Below are positions 56,435 to 64,000 of a stretch of 64,000 nucleotides of DNA, piece after piece. This stretch comes from Polaribacter filamentus (GTDB lineage: Bacteria > Bacteroidota > Bacteroidia > Flavobacteriales > Flavobacteriaceae). Positions within the stretch are counted from its first letter, which is position 1. The number at the start of each line of letters is the position of its first letter. A program made the translations under genes and the position numbers. The stretch is from contig NZ_MQUA01000013.1 in assembly GCF_002943715.1 (NCBI RefSeq), positions 2,927,501 to 2,991,500 on the forward strand, in the 5' to 3' direction. The notes beneath the pieces are model-generated. The model saw only the letters and a list, made by a program, of their open reading frames with translations, did no database searches and was not told where the DNA came from.

Positions 56435-57763
56435 TTGGACCCAGATCCTGAACCTATATTTCTGTTTTTAACTTCAATTAATTTTTTAATCGCAATTAAC
56501 TTTATTGTTTTAATTGCATTGTTAACAAGTTCTGCGTTAATATCCGGAACAGAAGTTGCCTTTTTTTCCCTTTCTCAAACAGATTTAAACGAACTTTCTA
56601 ACGACGGAAAAGAAGAAAATATTATTGTAAAGTTACTAGAAAGACCTAGAAAATTATTAGCAACAATTTTAATTACAAATAACTTTATCAACATTTTAAT
56701 TGTATTGATATTTGCCTCAATTGCAGACACAATTTTTGGCGATTTCAACTATGAACTAAACCTGCATTATTTTTTAGTTCCTGTTCGTTTTTTAATCGAA
56801 GTTATTTTAGTCACTTTCTTAATTCTCTTATTTGGAGAGGTTTTACCTAAAGTATATGCCTCTAGAAATGCACTTCCGTTTTCGAAAAAAATGGCTAAAT
56901 TTATATTTGTAATAAATGTTTTGCTAACACCTTTTAGCATGCCTTTAATTTCTTTAACAAAATATATTGAAAAAAAATTAGGTAGTAAAAATACTTATTT
57001 CTCTGTAGAAACTTTATCGCAAGCTTTAGAGTTAACATCTGAAGGGGCTACAAATAAAGATGAACAAAAAATTTTACAAGGAATTGTGAATTTTGGGAAT
57101 ACAGAAACTGTGCAAATAATGAAACCTAGAATAGATCTTTTTGCACTTTCTGATACCGAAACTTATGAAAGTGTTTTAAATAAAATTCTAGAAAACGGGT
57201 ATTCTAGAAATCCAGTTTACAAAGAAAATATAGACAATATTATAGGCGTTTTATATGCAAAAGATTTACTAGCACATTTAAATAAAAAAGATTTTAAATG
57301 GCAAAGTTTAGTTCGAGAAGCTTTTTTTGTGCCAGAAAACAAGAAGCTAGATGACTTGCTAGACAACTTTAGATCACGTAAAAACCATTTAGCAATTGTT
57401 GTTGATGAATATGGAGGCACAAGCGGATTAGTTACACTAGAGGACGTTATCGAAGAAATTGTGGGTGATATTAATGATGAGTTTGATGATGAAGATTTAG
57501 CATACTCTAAAATTGATGAAAATAATTACATTTTTGAAGGAAAAACAAGTATTAAAGATTTTTGTAGAGTTTTAGATGATGAAGACGAAGAAATTTTTGA
57601 ACAAGAAAAAGGCGAAAGTGAAACTATTGCCGGATTTATTTTAGAGATCTCTGGTAAATTTCCCAAAAAAGGTGAGAGAATAAACTTTAAGAATTATACG
57701 TTTACTATTGAAGCAGCAGACAAAAAACGTATTAAACAAGTAAAAGCAACTAGAAATGAGTAA
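56435..57763 (+). CDS. gldE: Gliding motility-associated protein GldE
   Basis: This 442-residue protein starts at TTG 56435 (MDPDPEPIFLFLTSINFLIA), 18 bases after ssb; no ATG precedes the first membrane segment. It has the DUF21/CNNM membrane domain (~20-185), two CBS domains (~200-330, with MKPRIDLFALSD and VDEYGGTSGLVTLEDVIEEI) and a CorC/HlyC-type C-terminal domain. In Flavobacterium GldE overproduction compensates for some gldB-type defects; CNNM relatives transport Mg. It overlaps gldD by 8 bases. Confidence 0.92.
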   Translation: MDPDPEPIFLFLTSINFLIAINFIVLIALLTSSALISGTEVAFFSLSQTDLNELSNDGKEENIIVKLLERPRKLLATILITNNFINILIVLIFASIADTIFGDFNYELNLHYFLVPVRFLIEVILVTFLILLFGEVLPKVYASRNALPFSKKMAKFIFVINVLLTPFSMPLISLTKYIEKKLGSKNTYFSVETLSQALELTSEGATNKDEQKILQGIVNFGNTETVQIMKPRIDLFALSDTETYESVLNKILENGYSRNPVYKENIDNIIGVLYAKDLLAHLNKKDFKWQSLVREAFFVPENKKLDDLLDNFRSRKNHLAIVVDEYGGTSGLVTLEDVIEEIVGDINDEFDDEDLAYSKIDENNYIFEGKTSIKDFCRVLDDEDEEIFEQEKGESETIAGFILEISGKFPKKGERINFKNYTFTIEAADKKRIKQVKATRNE

Positions 57764-58307
57764 GATTCTTTTTATACTAATTTCACTAATTTTTATTTCT
57801 TGTAACACAAATATTTTACCAAAACCAAAAGCATATCTAAGTTTAGAATACCCTAAAAAAGAATACACAAAGCTTTCTTTAGAAAGACCTTATTCTTTTG
57901 AAGTGCTAAAAAACACAACACTTGTTGATGATAAAAACAATTGGTTAAAAATTAACTATCCAAATTTAAAAGCATCCATAGATATTACTTACAGACCTGT
58001 AGAAAATAATTTAAATGAACTCCTAGCAGAAGCAGAAAAACTAGTTTTTAAACACGCTGTAAAAGCAGAACAAATTATACCAAAAGACTTTGTAAATCCT
58101 AAAAGGAGAGTGTTTGGAAGTTTGTATGAAATTACTGGAAACGCAGCATCTCAACTTCAATTTCATGTTACAGATAGTACAAATAACTTTATTAAAGGTT
58201 CCTTGTATTTTTATGTAAAACCCAACTACGATTCTATTTTACCTGCTGTTTCTTATATAAAAGAAGATATTTTACGTTTAATCGAAACTTTGGAATGGAA
58301 AAGATAA
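57756..58307 (+). CDS. gldD: Gliding motility lipoprotein GldD
   Basis: This 183-residue lipoprotein has a lipobox ending IFISC at residue 16, followed by the family pattern PKPKAYLSLEYPKKEY (~22-37), YPNLKASIDITYRPVENNL and GSLYFYVKPNYDSILP. It is required for type 9 secretion and gliding in Flavobacterium. Coupled to gldE by overlap. Confidence 0.94.
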   Translation: MSKILFILISLIFISCNTNILPKPKAYLSLEYPKKEYTKLSLERPYSFEVLKNTTLVDDKNNWLKINYPNLKASIDITYRPVENNLNELLAEAEKLVFKHAVKAEQIIPKDFVNPKRRVFGSLYEITGNAASQLQFHVTDSTNNFIKGSLYFYVKPNYDSILPAVSYIKEDILRLIETLEWKR

Positions 58308-58496
58308 CCCGGCCTACCCTTCTATTTGAAATGCGCTCAATATAAATATACGAAAGAAGAGTACATTGAAGATATTCTTAATGAAAAGTGTGGTTCCTAA
58401 TTCTGATGAATTATAGCTTATTTCTAGATAATCCTCTGTTTTTTCTATCTTGATTCTTTATTCTTGTCTCTAGTATCTTTTCTCTAAAAAAAATCT

Positions 58497-60268
58497 CTAA
58501 ACAATCTCCATTTTCTTTAATAAAAAGGAAGCATTCATATTTTTACAAACACCATTTTTTAAAGTATAATCAAAATACAACTCGTCCTTAATTATTTCTG
58601 CATCAAAATAATAATTTTTGATGCCTGAAAACTCTTCTTCTAACTCACACAAACTAACATCATGCGTTGCAATAATTCCAGTTGATTTCGATTTCGTTAA
58701 TTTTTCTACAAACTTTTTAGAACCAATCGCTTTGTCTTTACTGTTCGTTCCTTTTAAAATTTCATCTAGAATAATAAAGTATTTTTCTTCTTTAATTTCA
58801 TCAACAATAAACTTTAAGCGCTTTAATTCTGAATAAAAATATGACGCATCATCAGTTAAAGAATCTGATGTTCTCATACTTGTTATCAATTTTACTGGGG
58901 AATATTGAAAACTTTCTGCACAAACGGTTAACCCACAATTTGCCATGACAATCGATAAGGAAACCGTTCTTAAAAACGTACTTTTCCCGGCCATATTTGC
59001 ACCTGTAATTATAAGAAACTGCTCATCTTCAATACTAAAATTATTATCAATTCTTTTATCAGCTTTTAACAAAGGGTGTCCTAACTTCGCCGATTTTATA
59101 ATTTCTTTTTTCTTAGAAATCTCTGGAAATACAAATTTTGGGTGATTAAAATTAAAGTTTGCTAATGAATTCTGAGCATCAAAAAAGGCAACCACTTCAA
59201 ACCAATCTTTAACCGAATGTTGATACTTAAAAATCCATTTTTCTACTGCACAAGCATTGTAAATTTCAAACAAAAACAAACCATTTCCTAGTATCGCAAT
59301 AACATCATTATTCCGTTGATCAAAAGTGTTTAAAATTTTAGAAAATTCTTGAACAATTGAAGACGCTTTTTTTTCTTCTGATTTAATAATTCCTTTTTTC
59401 TCTTTTAATATTTCTGAAGTAAATTCTTCGTTTTCTATCTCATCTAACAATTTATGATATTGTCTAAAAGTGTCACTAATCTTATCTATTTCCGTATAAA
59501 TTTGAAGTGTTTTTTTTCCATATTTACTTGTTATAAACAGCCCAACAAAAAACCAAATAATTAGATAGGAAAATGAAATAAATCCGAATGAAAGAAACCC
59601 AATTAAAGCCAAAGAAATTAATGAGAAACCAATTTGAATTTTAATTAAATATTTAGGCAAGACCAAAATATAATTTGAAATCCAATTTACAATAGATTTT
59701 GAAGTGTTTTTAACCACCACTAAACTTGCTAAAGCAGAAAAATGCTGTCTCCAAATTACTTTCTCAGAAAGCTCTTTTAATGCATTTTGTTTCTCTAAAA
59801 TAGCAGTTATTTTATTCTCTGTTAATGTATTTGCTAAAACTGTCTGTCCGTCAATTGTGGCGGTTCTATTTAGATATTGAAAGAAAGAACCTTTGCCAAA
59901 CAAGTCTATATCATTACTATAAAAATGGGCCGGATTTACAAACTCTTCTCCCGTTTTTAGCTGATAAAAATCCTTATCTAAAACCTTAATTTCTGTTTTA
60001 TTAATATGTATTTTAGCTTCAACAACCTCTTTTTTTCTTTTTAAATTATGGTATTTTAACACCAAAAAAGAAAACAGAAAAAACCTAAAGAAGCAACAAT
60101 AATAACTTCTGAATAGCTACCGAAAGTAAAATATACCAATCCACAAGTCACCAAAAAAACGATAAACCTTAAGATACTTAAATTCAGAGATTTTCTTTTT
60201 AAAGCAGCCGCCTCTTTTTCTAATTCAGTTTTTTGCTGAACGTAAAACTCTAAAGGATTTTTCATCAA
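58497..60268 (-). pseudogene. MutS-family ATPase, frameshifted near the start
   Basis: The first frame (60268 to 60056) gives 70 residues (KNPLEFYVQQKTELEKEAAA, two membrane segments) and stops at GFFCFLFWC. The second frame (60065 to 58497) continues with KYHNLKRKKEVVEAKIHINK and 500 more residues. T7 in place of T6 at 60069-60064 joins them as CFLFLVLKYHNL. The body has two more membrane segments (~150-190 of the joined protein) and a MutS ATPase domain with Walker A GANMAGKSTFLRT, ILDEILKGTNSKDKA and GIIATHD. There is no mismatch-recognition domain, so a repair role is doubtful. Membrane-anchored MutS homologues of this type are common in Bacteroidota. Confidence 0.85.
60064..60070 (-). 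other. Frameshift site in the MutS-like gene
   Basis: The minus strand reads CTTTTTTGGTGTTAA in frame; one more T restores TTT TTG GTG TTA AAA TAC. The ftsX break has the same TTTTTTGGTG context. Confidence 0.75.
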
Positions 60269-60274
60269 ATCAGA

Positions 60275-61351
60275 TTAATTATAGTTCGAAATTCCACCTG
60301 TTAAACTTAAGACTTTTAAATCTGGATATTTCTTTTTCATTTTCTCTGTAGCCCTATAACTGTTAAGTCCTCTTTGACAAACCATTACATAGGTTTTATT
60401 GCTGTCAATTGTAATTTTGTCAGCATCAAATTTATTAATATGAATGGTCTGTTGCACTTCAAAAGGCAATTTTAAATCAGTTAAAACTGCAATAATTTCT
60501 AAGTTATCATCCCCTAATTTAGATTTTAATTCTCTGGGAGCTATTTGCCAATCGGGATTTTGAGAAGTGCAAGCCACATCTATATACCTTTGAATCTTAA
60601 ATATTTTAGCGATTTTTTCTTTTAAAATGGTTGGTTTTAACTTCATTTTTAGCTGCGTATTTTGAAGCGAATTATAAATCAATAATTCGTTTGTTAATGG
60701 TTTTCCAATTCCTGTAATCAATTTTAAAACCTCATTTACTTGCTGTGTTGCAATCATGCCAACAATAGAATTTAAAGTTCCTGCTGCTGAACAATTGGGA
60801 ATATCTGTTGCCATTTCTGGAAAAGCATCTCTTAAATTTGATGAAGTAGTTCCGTCTTTTTGCAGCACGTTAAATGTAGCGACATACCCATCAAACTTAT
60901 ACAAAGACCCATACACCAACGATTTATTTTTGATGACACAAGCGTCATTTAATAAGTATTTTGTTGGTAGCGAATCTGTGCCATCAACAACAATATCAAC
61001 TTCAGAAATCAGCTCAAAAACATTTTCCTTTGTAATTGGTTTGTTGGTGAAATTAACTTCTGTAAACGGTGCTCTTTTTTTTATAAATTCTGACAAAACT
61101 TCAGCTTTCGGTTTCCCAACATCCTCTAAAGAAAAGAAAACTTGTCGATGTAAATTGGTTATATCAACGGTATCAAAATCTATTAAATGGATTTTCCCAA
61201 CTCCACTTGAAGCTAAATAAACAGCAATTAAACCTCCTAAACCTCCACAACCAACAATCAAAACAGATGCGTTTTGTAGCTTTTGCTGCCCAACTTCACC
61301 AATTTCTGATAAAATTATTTGACGTTTAAAAAACTGATTTTTGTTAATCAT
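60275..61351 (-). CDS. moeB: MoeB/ThiF-family adenylyltransferase with rhodanese domain
   Basis: From ATG 61351 (MINKNQFFKRQIILSEIGEV), overlapping mobA by 8 bases, it is 358 residues. It would adenylate the MoaD C-terminus for molybdopterin synthase sulfuration. The nucleotide site is SVLIVGCGGLGGLIAVYLAS (~29-48) and DGTDSLPTKYLLND (~123-136). The rhodanese domain (~260-358) has loop VCQRGLNSYRA with a Cys. The first Zn CxxC of MoeB (usually Y-x-C-x-F) is absent here (TTSSNLRDAFPEM), so zinc binding is in question. Confidence 0.88.
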   Translation of the reverse strand: MINKNQFFKRQIILSEIGEVGQQKLQNASVLIVGCGGLGGLIAVYLASSGVGKIHLIDFDTVDITNLHRQVFFSLEDVGKPKAEVLSEFIKKRAPFTEVNFTNKPITKENVFELISEVDIVVDGTDSLPTKYLLNDACVIKNKSLVYGSLYKFDGYVATFNVLQKDGTTSSNLRDAFPEMATDIPNCSAAGTLNSIVGMIATQQVNEVLKLITGIGKPLTNELLIYNSLQNTQLKMKLKPTILKEKIAKIFKIQRYIDVACTSQNPDWQIAPRELKSKLGDDNLEIIAVLTDLKLPFEVQQTIHINKFDADKITIDSNKTYVMVCQRGLNSYRATEKMKKKYPDLKVLSLTGGISNYN

Positions 61352-62453
61352 TATTAATCTCCTTTTTAGCCACCTCAAACTCTTCTAAAGTATTTATATT
61401 TCTGATAAAATCATCGTCAATTTCTACAATTTCAACATCAGAATTTATTAAAACTTTTCTAGGACAAGAATATCCTTGCGCTAAATATTGCAACAAAATA
61501 GGATATGCTTTCGGTTCGTAAATCGTAATTAAAGGCTCTACAAACTCCTTGTTTTTTCCTTTAATTGCTGTGGCAACTTTACTCGTGTTTCTATGTTTTA
61601 AAACTAATTGTATAATGTCGTCATTTATAAAAGGAACATCTGTAGCCAGCACAAACCAAGCTGAATTTGGATCTTTTTGAAATGCCGAACAGATGCCGCC
61701 AAAAGGGCCTAAATTCAAAAATTTATCGGAAATTTCGTCTTCTTTTTCTGATAAAGCATGAACAGAATAATACGTTTCTAAGTTATTATTTTCTAATAAT
61801 TCTTTGGCGAATTCCTTTTGAGGTTTACCAAAATAATTCAATTCAGATTTATCTTGTCCCATTCTCGTGCTTTTTCCGCCTACTAAAACCAACCCTTTTA
61901 TGGGTGCAATTTTCTCCTGAATGAGATTGTGAATATGATTTGTAATTTTATCAACTTCATCAATTGTATAACAAGTACTATTTTTTATCTGCGGATATTT
62001 TTCAACTAAAAAATCAAAATATTCAGTGTCTTTTGTCAATTTTATTACAAACTGAATGCGATCCAACTGCTCTAATCTTTTTAAAACGGAAGCTTCTTTA
62101 GCTTCGTCTAAAATTAAGATTTGTTTTGCTCCTTGATAATGATTTCCATTGATAAAAAGATAGTCAAACTGAGCGAAATCTAACCGTTGCTGAAACTTAT
62201 TTACGTTGCCAGAAGTTGTGATTTGTAAATTTCCTTCGTGATGAAAAGTAAATTCAGCTACTTTATTTTCTTTCACATCCTTGGCGTGGGAAGCATCAAA
62301 ATAAGCCAATTTATATTTTGATAATTCTTGAGAAACTTTATGAACTAAATCAGAAATAATTCCACAATTTGTGCCTAAAATAGCGATTTCATTCGGAGCA
62401 AAATTGTCATTGTTTCGTCTTTCTAAATTGGTATGTTTTTTGTGATTAGCCAT
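61344..62453 (-). CDS. mobA: MobA-type molybdenum cofactor nucleotidyltransferase, fused
   Basis: This 369-residue protein has a C-terminal MobA domain (~185-369) with GLVLVGGKSTRMGQDKSEL (~189-207), LGPFGGICSAF and ATDVPFINDD. It attaches GMP to molybdopterin. The N-terminal ~180 residues resemble a MobB-like layout but the P-loop position reads ILGTNCGIIS, with no GxxxxGK. It overlaps moaC by 8 bases. Confidence 0.88.
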   Translation of the reverse strand: MANHKKHTNLERRNNDNFAPNEIAILGTNCGIISDLVHKVSQELSKYKLAYFDASHAKDVKENKVAEFTFHHEGNLQITTSGNVNKFQQRLDFAQFDYLFINGNHYQGAKQILILDEAKEASVLKRLEQLDRIQFVIKLTKDTEYFDFLVEKYPQIKNSTCYTIDEVDKITNHIHNLIQEKIAPIKGLVLVGGKSTRMGQDKSELNYFGKPQKEFAKELLENNNLETYYSVHALSEKEDEISDKFLNLGPFGGICSAFQKDPNSAWFVLATDVPFINDDIIQLVLKHRNTSKVATAIKGKNKEFVEPLITIYEPKAYPILLQYLAQGYSCPRKVLINSDVEIVEIDDDFIRNINTLEEFEVAKKEINND

Positions 62454-62922
62454 TTTTAATATCCGATTTTCCGCCTGTTTTTTCTACCAATTTCACTTTT
62501 TTAATCACCATTTTTTGACTGATACTTTTACACATGTCATAAATAGTTAAACACGTAATATTTGCACCAGTTAAAGCTTCCATCTCTACACCCGTTTTTC
62601 CTTCAATTGTTACTTGGCAAAGCACTTCTATATTTTCTAAGTCGATGATTTTGATATCAATATCAACTCCATTAATTAATAATGGATGACACATTGGTAT
62701 TAATTCTGATGTCTTTTTAACACCCTGAATTCCTGCAATTATTGCTGTTTGAAAAACAGGCCCTTTTTTGGTCATTAGCTCATCATTTGTAAAATGGGCA
62801 ATTACCTCTTTTCCTAAAAACATGGTTGCCTTTGCAATAGCTGTTCTTTTGGTAATTTCCTTATCAGAAACATTTACCATTTTAGGGTTATTATTTTTGT
62901 TTATGTGGCTGAATTCACTCAT
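62446..62922 (-). CDS. moaC: Cyclic pyranopterin monophosphate synthase MoaC
   Basis: This 158-residue enzyme makes cPMP from the MoaA product. It has the motifs MVNVSDKEITKRTAIA (~15-30), MCHPLLINGVDIDI (~77-90) and EMEALTGANITCLTIYDMCK (~113-132). Full length. Overlaps mobA. Confidence 0.95.
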   Translation of the reverse strand: MSEFSHINKNNNPKMVNVSDKEITKRTAIAKATMFLGKEVIAHFTNDELMTKKGPVFQTAIIAGIQGVKKTSELIPMCHPLLINGVDIDIKIIDLENIEVLCQVTIEGKTGVEMEALTGANITCLTIYDMCKSISQKMVIKKVKLVEKTGGKSDIKNG

Positions 62923-63007
62923 AATCTAATTTAGTTCTTGCTACAAATTTTTCGTATTTCAAAATTAACTCGAATTTACAATATCTTCTATTTATTGTGT
63001 TTAACTG

Positions 63008-63068
63008 CTCACATTCTGTCACTTCGAGTGAAATTCTTTTTTTTAGGAATTTTGTATCGAGAAGTTTT
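63008..63068 (+). repeat. Left repeat next to the GIY-YIG gene
   Basis: TGTCACTTCGAGTGAAATTC is followed by a T-run and GGAATTTTGTATCGAGAAGT. GAAATTC and GGAATTTT form a hairpin. It shares the TGTCAC..CGAGTGA..AATTTTGTATCGAGA frame with 63473-63520. Confidence 0.65.
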
Positions 63069-63070
63069 AA

Positions 63071-63361
63071 TCATTTAAACTTCTTCTTTGCTAAATTAGG
63101 GAGTTTTTCATACTCATTATTAATTAAAGCTTCCTTTTTAATTTTTGACCATTTTTTTATTTGTTTTTCAGTATCAATTGCAAACCCTACCTCTGAAAAT
63201 TCGAAATAAAAAACCAATTCTAAAGGTCTTCTTTTATATGTGTAACTTTCTATGTGTTTCCCTTCTTGATGTTCAAAAAAACGTTGTTCTAAATTTGATG
63301 TAAAACCTGTATAATACGTTTTATCTGAACATTTTAGAATATAAACATAATAGATTTTCAT
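63071..63361 (-). CDS. GIY-YIG nuclease-domain protein
   Basis: From ATG 63361 (MKIYYVYILKCSDKTYYTGF) it is 96 residues, the normal size of this UPF0213-like family; the longer frame to 63502 reads through a repeat. It has YYVYILKCSDKTYYTG (GIY-YIG variant), the Arg in LEQRFFEHQEG, and the ELVFYFEF segment with the Glu. It splits the molybdopterin cluster between moaC and moeA and is flanked by related repeats. Confidence 0.88.
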   Translation of the reverse strand: MKIYYVYILKCSDKTYYTGFTSNLEQRFFEHQEGKHIESYTYKRRPLELVFYFEFSEVGFAIDTEKQIKKWSKIKKEALINNEYEKLPNLAKKKFK

Positions 63362-63417
63362 TTTTGAACTTTTAAAATGTGCTTGATAATGTGTTCTCGA
63401 TACAATTTTTCTTCCTC

Positions 63418-63444
63418 TGTCAGAAAAATCACTCGAACTGACAA
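63418..63444 (-). repeat. Inverted CGAGTGA repeat right of the GIY-YIG gene
   Basis: The reverse complement reads TGTCAGTTCGAGTGATTTTT and CTGACAG, so the ends (CTGTCAG/CTGACAG) can pair. It is in the opposite orientation to the copies at 63008 and 63473. Confidence 0.55.
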
Positions 63445-63472
63445 AACGTTTTATCCATTCTAAAACACATAC

Positions 63473-63520
63473 TGTCACAACGAGTGATTTTGCTTTTCGC
63501 AAAATTGTATCGAGATGTTT
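63473..63520 (+). repeat. Direct CGAGTGA repeat right of the GIY-YIG gene
   Basis: TGTCACAACGAGTGATTTTG, CTTTTCGCAAAATTGTATCG, AGATGTTTT. GATTTTGC and GCAAAATT form a hairpin. It matches the left copy at 63008-63068 in order and orientation. Confidence 0.65.
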
Positions 63521-63528
63521 TTTTTCAA

Positions 63529-64000
63529 TTACCTATATCTAATTATCGGATAAACCTCTCCTTTTTTAAACTCCGTTTTATCACTTGGTAATTGAATGAA
63601 TGCATCTGTTTTCACTAAACTTGCTAAATCGCCAGAACCATTTCCAGAAATTGGAAACGCAGTTAAAAGCCCGTTTTCTCTTTCTAATTTTACTTGTAAA
63701 AAATAGGTTAAGTTAGGTTTAAACGAAACATCTCCTCCTAAAATTACAGTTTCCTCTTCAACTTCTACTCCCACTGATTTGTAATACCAAGGATAAAAAT
63801 ACGCTAAACAATTTACAAAAGTAGAAATCGGATTTCCTGGAAAACCGAATACAATTGTGTTCATTTGATATTTGTCAACTGTATATTTATCTGAATTCTC
63901 ATCATTTTTACTTGGAAAAAATTTTTGTCCAAACCAAAAAGGTTTTCCTGGCCTTTGTGTAACTGTATGAAATAGCTTTTCAACACCTAATTCGTCTAAA
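63529..64000 (-). CDS. moeA: Molybdopterin molybdotransferase MoeA, partial
   Basis: The frame is open from the right window edge, so the N-terminal part is outside; the ATG at 63864 is internal. Visible are LDELGVEKLFHTVTQRPGKP, then VFGFPGNPISTFVN, the hallmark of MoeA domain III, and domain IV ending GEVYPIIRYR. It inserts molybdate into adenylated molybdopterin. Confidence 0.92.
   Translation of the reverse strand, partial: LDELGVEKLFHTVTQRPGKPFWFGQKFFPSKNDENSDKYTVDKYQMNTIVFGFPGNPISTFVNCLAYFYPWYYKSVGVEVEEETVILGGDVSFKPNLTYFLQVKLERENGLLTAFPISGNGSGDLASLVKTDAFIQLPSDKTEFKKGEVYPIIRYR

Noticed and set aside
60056..60268. Separate 70-residue membrane protein
   Set aside because: It joins the MutS-like protein in sequence and frame once one T is added at 60064-60069.
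63362..63502. Longer N-terminus for the GIY-YIG protein
   Set aside because: It reads through the inverted CGAGTGA repeat and has no similarity to the family start.
1..64000. tRNA or rRNA genes
   Set aside because: I saw no cloverleaf with a TTCRANY-type T-loop, nor any rRNA segment, though a covariance search could find what reading by eye misses.

Overview
The window looks like a chromosome segment of a low-GC member of the Flavobacteriaceae (Bacteroidota). Pointers are gldE and gldD (gliding), an ActABCDEF alternative complex III followed by cytochrome c oxidase, TonB receptors paired with a DUF5689 lipoprotein, -7 promoter elements of the form TAnnTTTG, and the absence of purine-rich Shine-Dalgarno sites. 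Polaribacter or a relative is my guess; the genus cannot be fixed from the sequence alone.

Positions 1-9700 are accessory and partly ruined. An unknown gene runs in from the left edge. It is followed by a frameshifted outer-membrane-type gene, a short lipoprotein ORF, the last ~60 codons of a SPASM-domain peptide maturase (grasp-with-spasm type), and a large lipoprotein with a ChaN/Tiki-like domain. That lipoprotein gene carries four separate lesions, one of them an IS982-family element that itself contains an IS5-like element. Three bases beyond the lipoprotein gene come an intact C39-peptidase ABC exporter, a four-helix-bundle (S23) gene flanked by inverted AATTACGAATT-type repeats, and an intact HlyD adaptor. 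I read this as the remains of a ribosomally made, modified and exported peptide (RiPP) locus whose exporter has outlived its maturation genes.

Positions 9.7-25 kb hold housekeeping and uptake genes: yifB, an SLC13 carrier, ahcY, a phosphopantetheinyl transferase, pnuC plus a NadR-like kinase, arfB, a TPP riboswitch in front of a TonB receptor, a sigma-70 paralogue, and a sulfur cluster (HMA protein, rhodanese lipoprotein, MBL-rhodanese persulfide dioxygenase-like protein, SulP carrier). Positions 25-37.6 kb hold ruvB and the respiratory operon actABCDEF-ctaC-ctaD on the minus strand. Positions 38-46.6 kb hold a SPOR protein, rimP-nusA-infB with an attenuator-like leader, a universal stress protein, and ftsX-DUF3098-uppP-truB.

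Positions 46.7-52.5 kb hold mce and a TonB receptor/DUF5689/secreted endonuclease group. Positions 52.6-60.3 kb hold rng, a 29-residue basic protein, an HU protein, mutY-ssb-gldE-gldD and a MutS-like gene. Positions 60.3-64 kb are a molybdopterin cofactor cluster (moeB, mobA, moaC, moeA running off the right edge), interrupted by a GIY-YIG nuclease gene set between repeats.

A feature of the whole window is that several genes are broken by loss of exactly one base in a homopolymer: actB, ftsX, the TonB receptor at 48.5-51.3 kb, the MutS-like gene, and two genes in the ruined region. Either the assembly under-calls some homopolymers or these genes really slip. A8 runs in other genes are read correctly, so the fault is not uniform.
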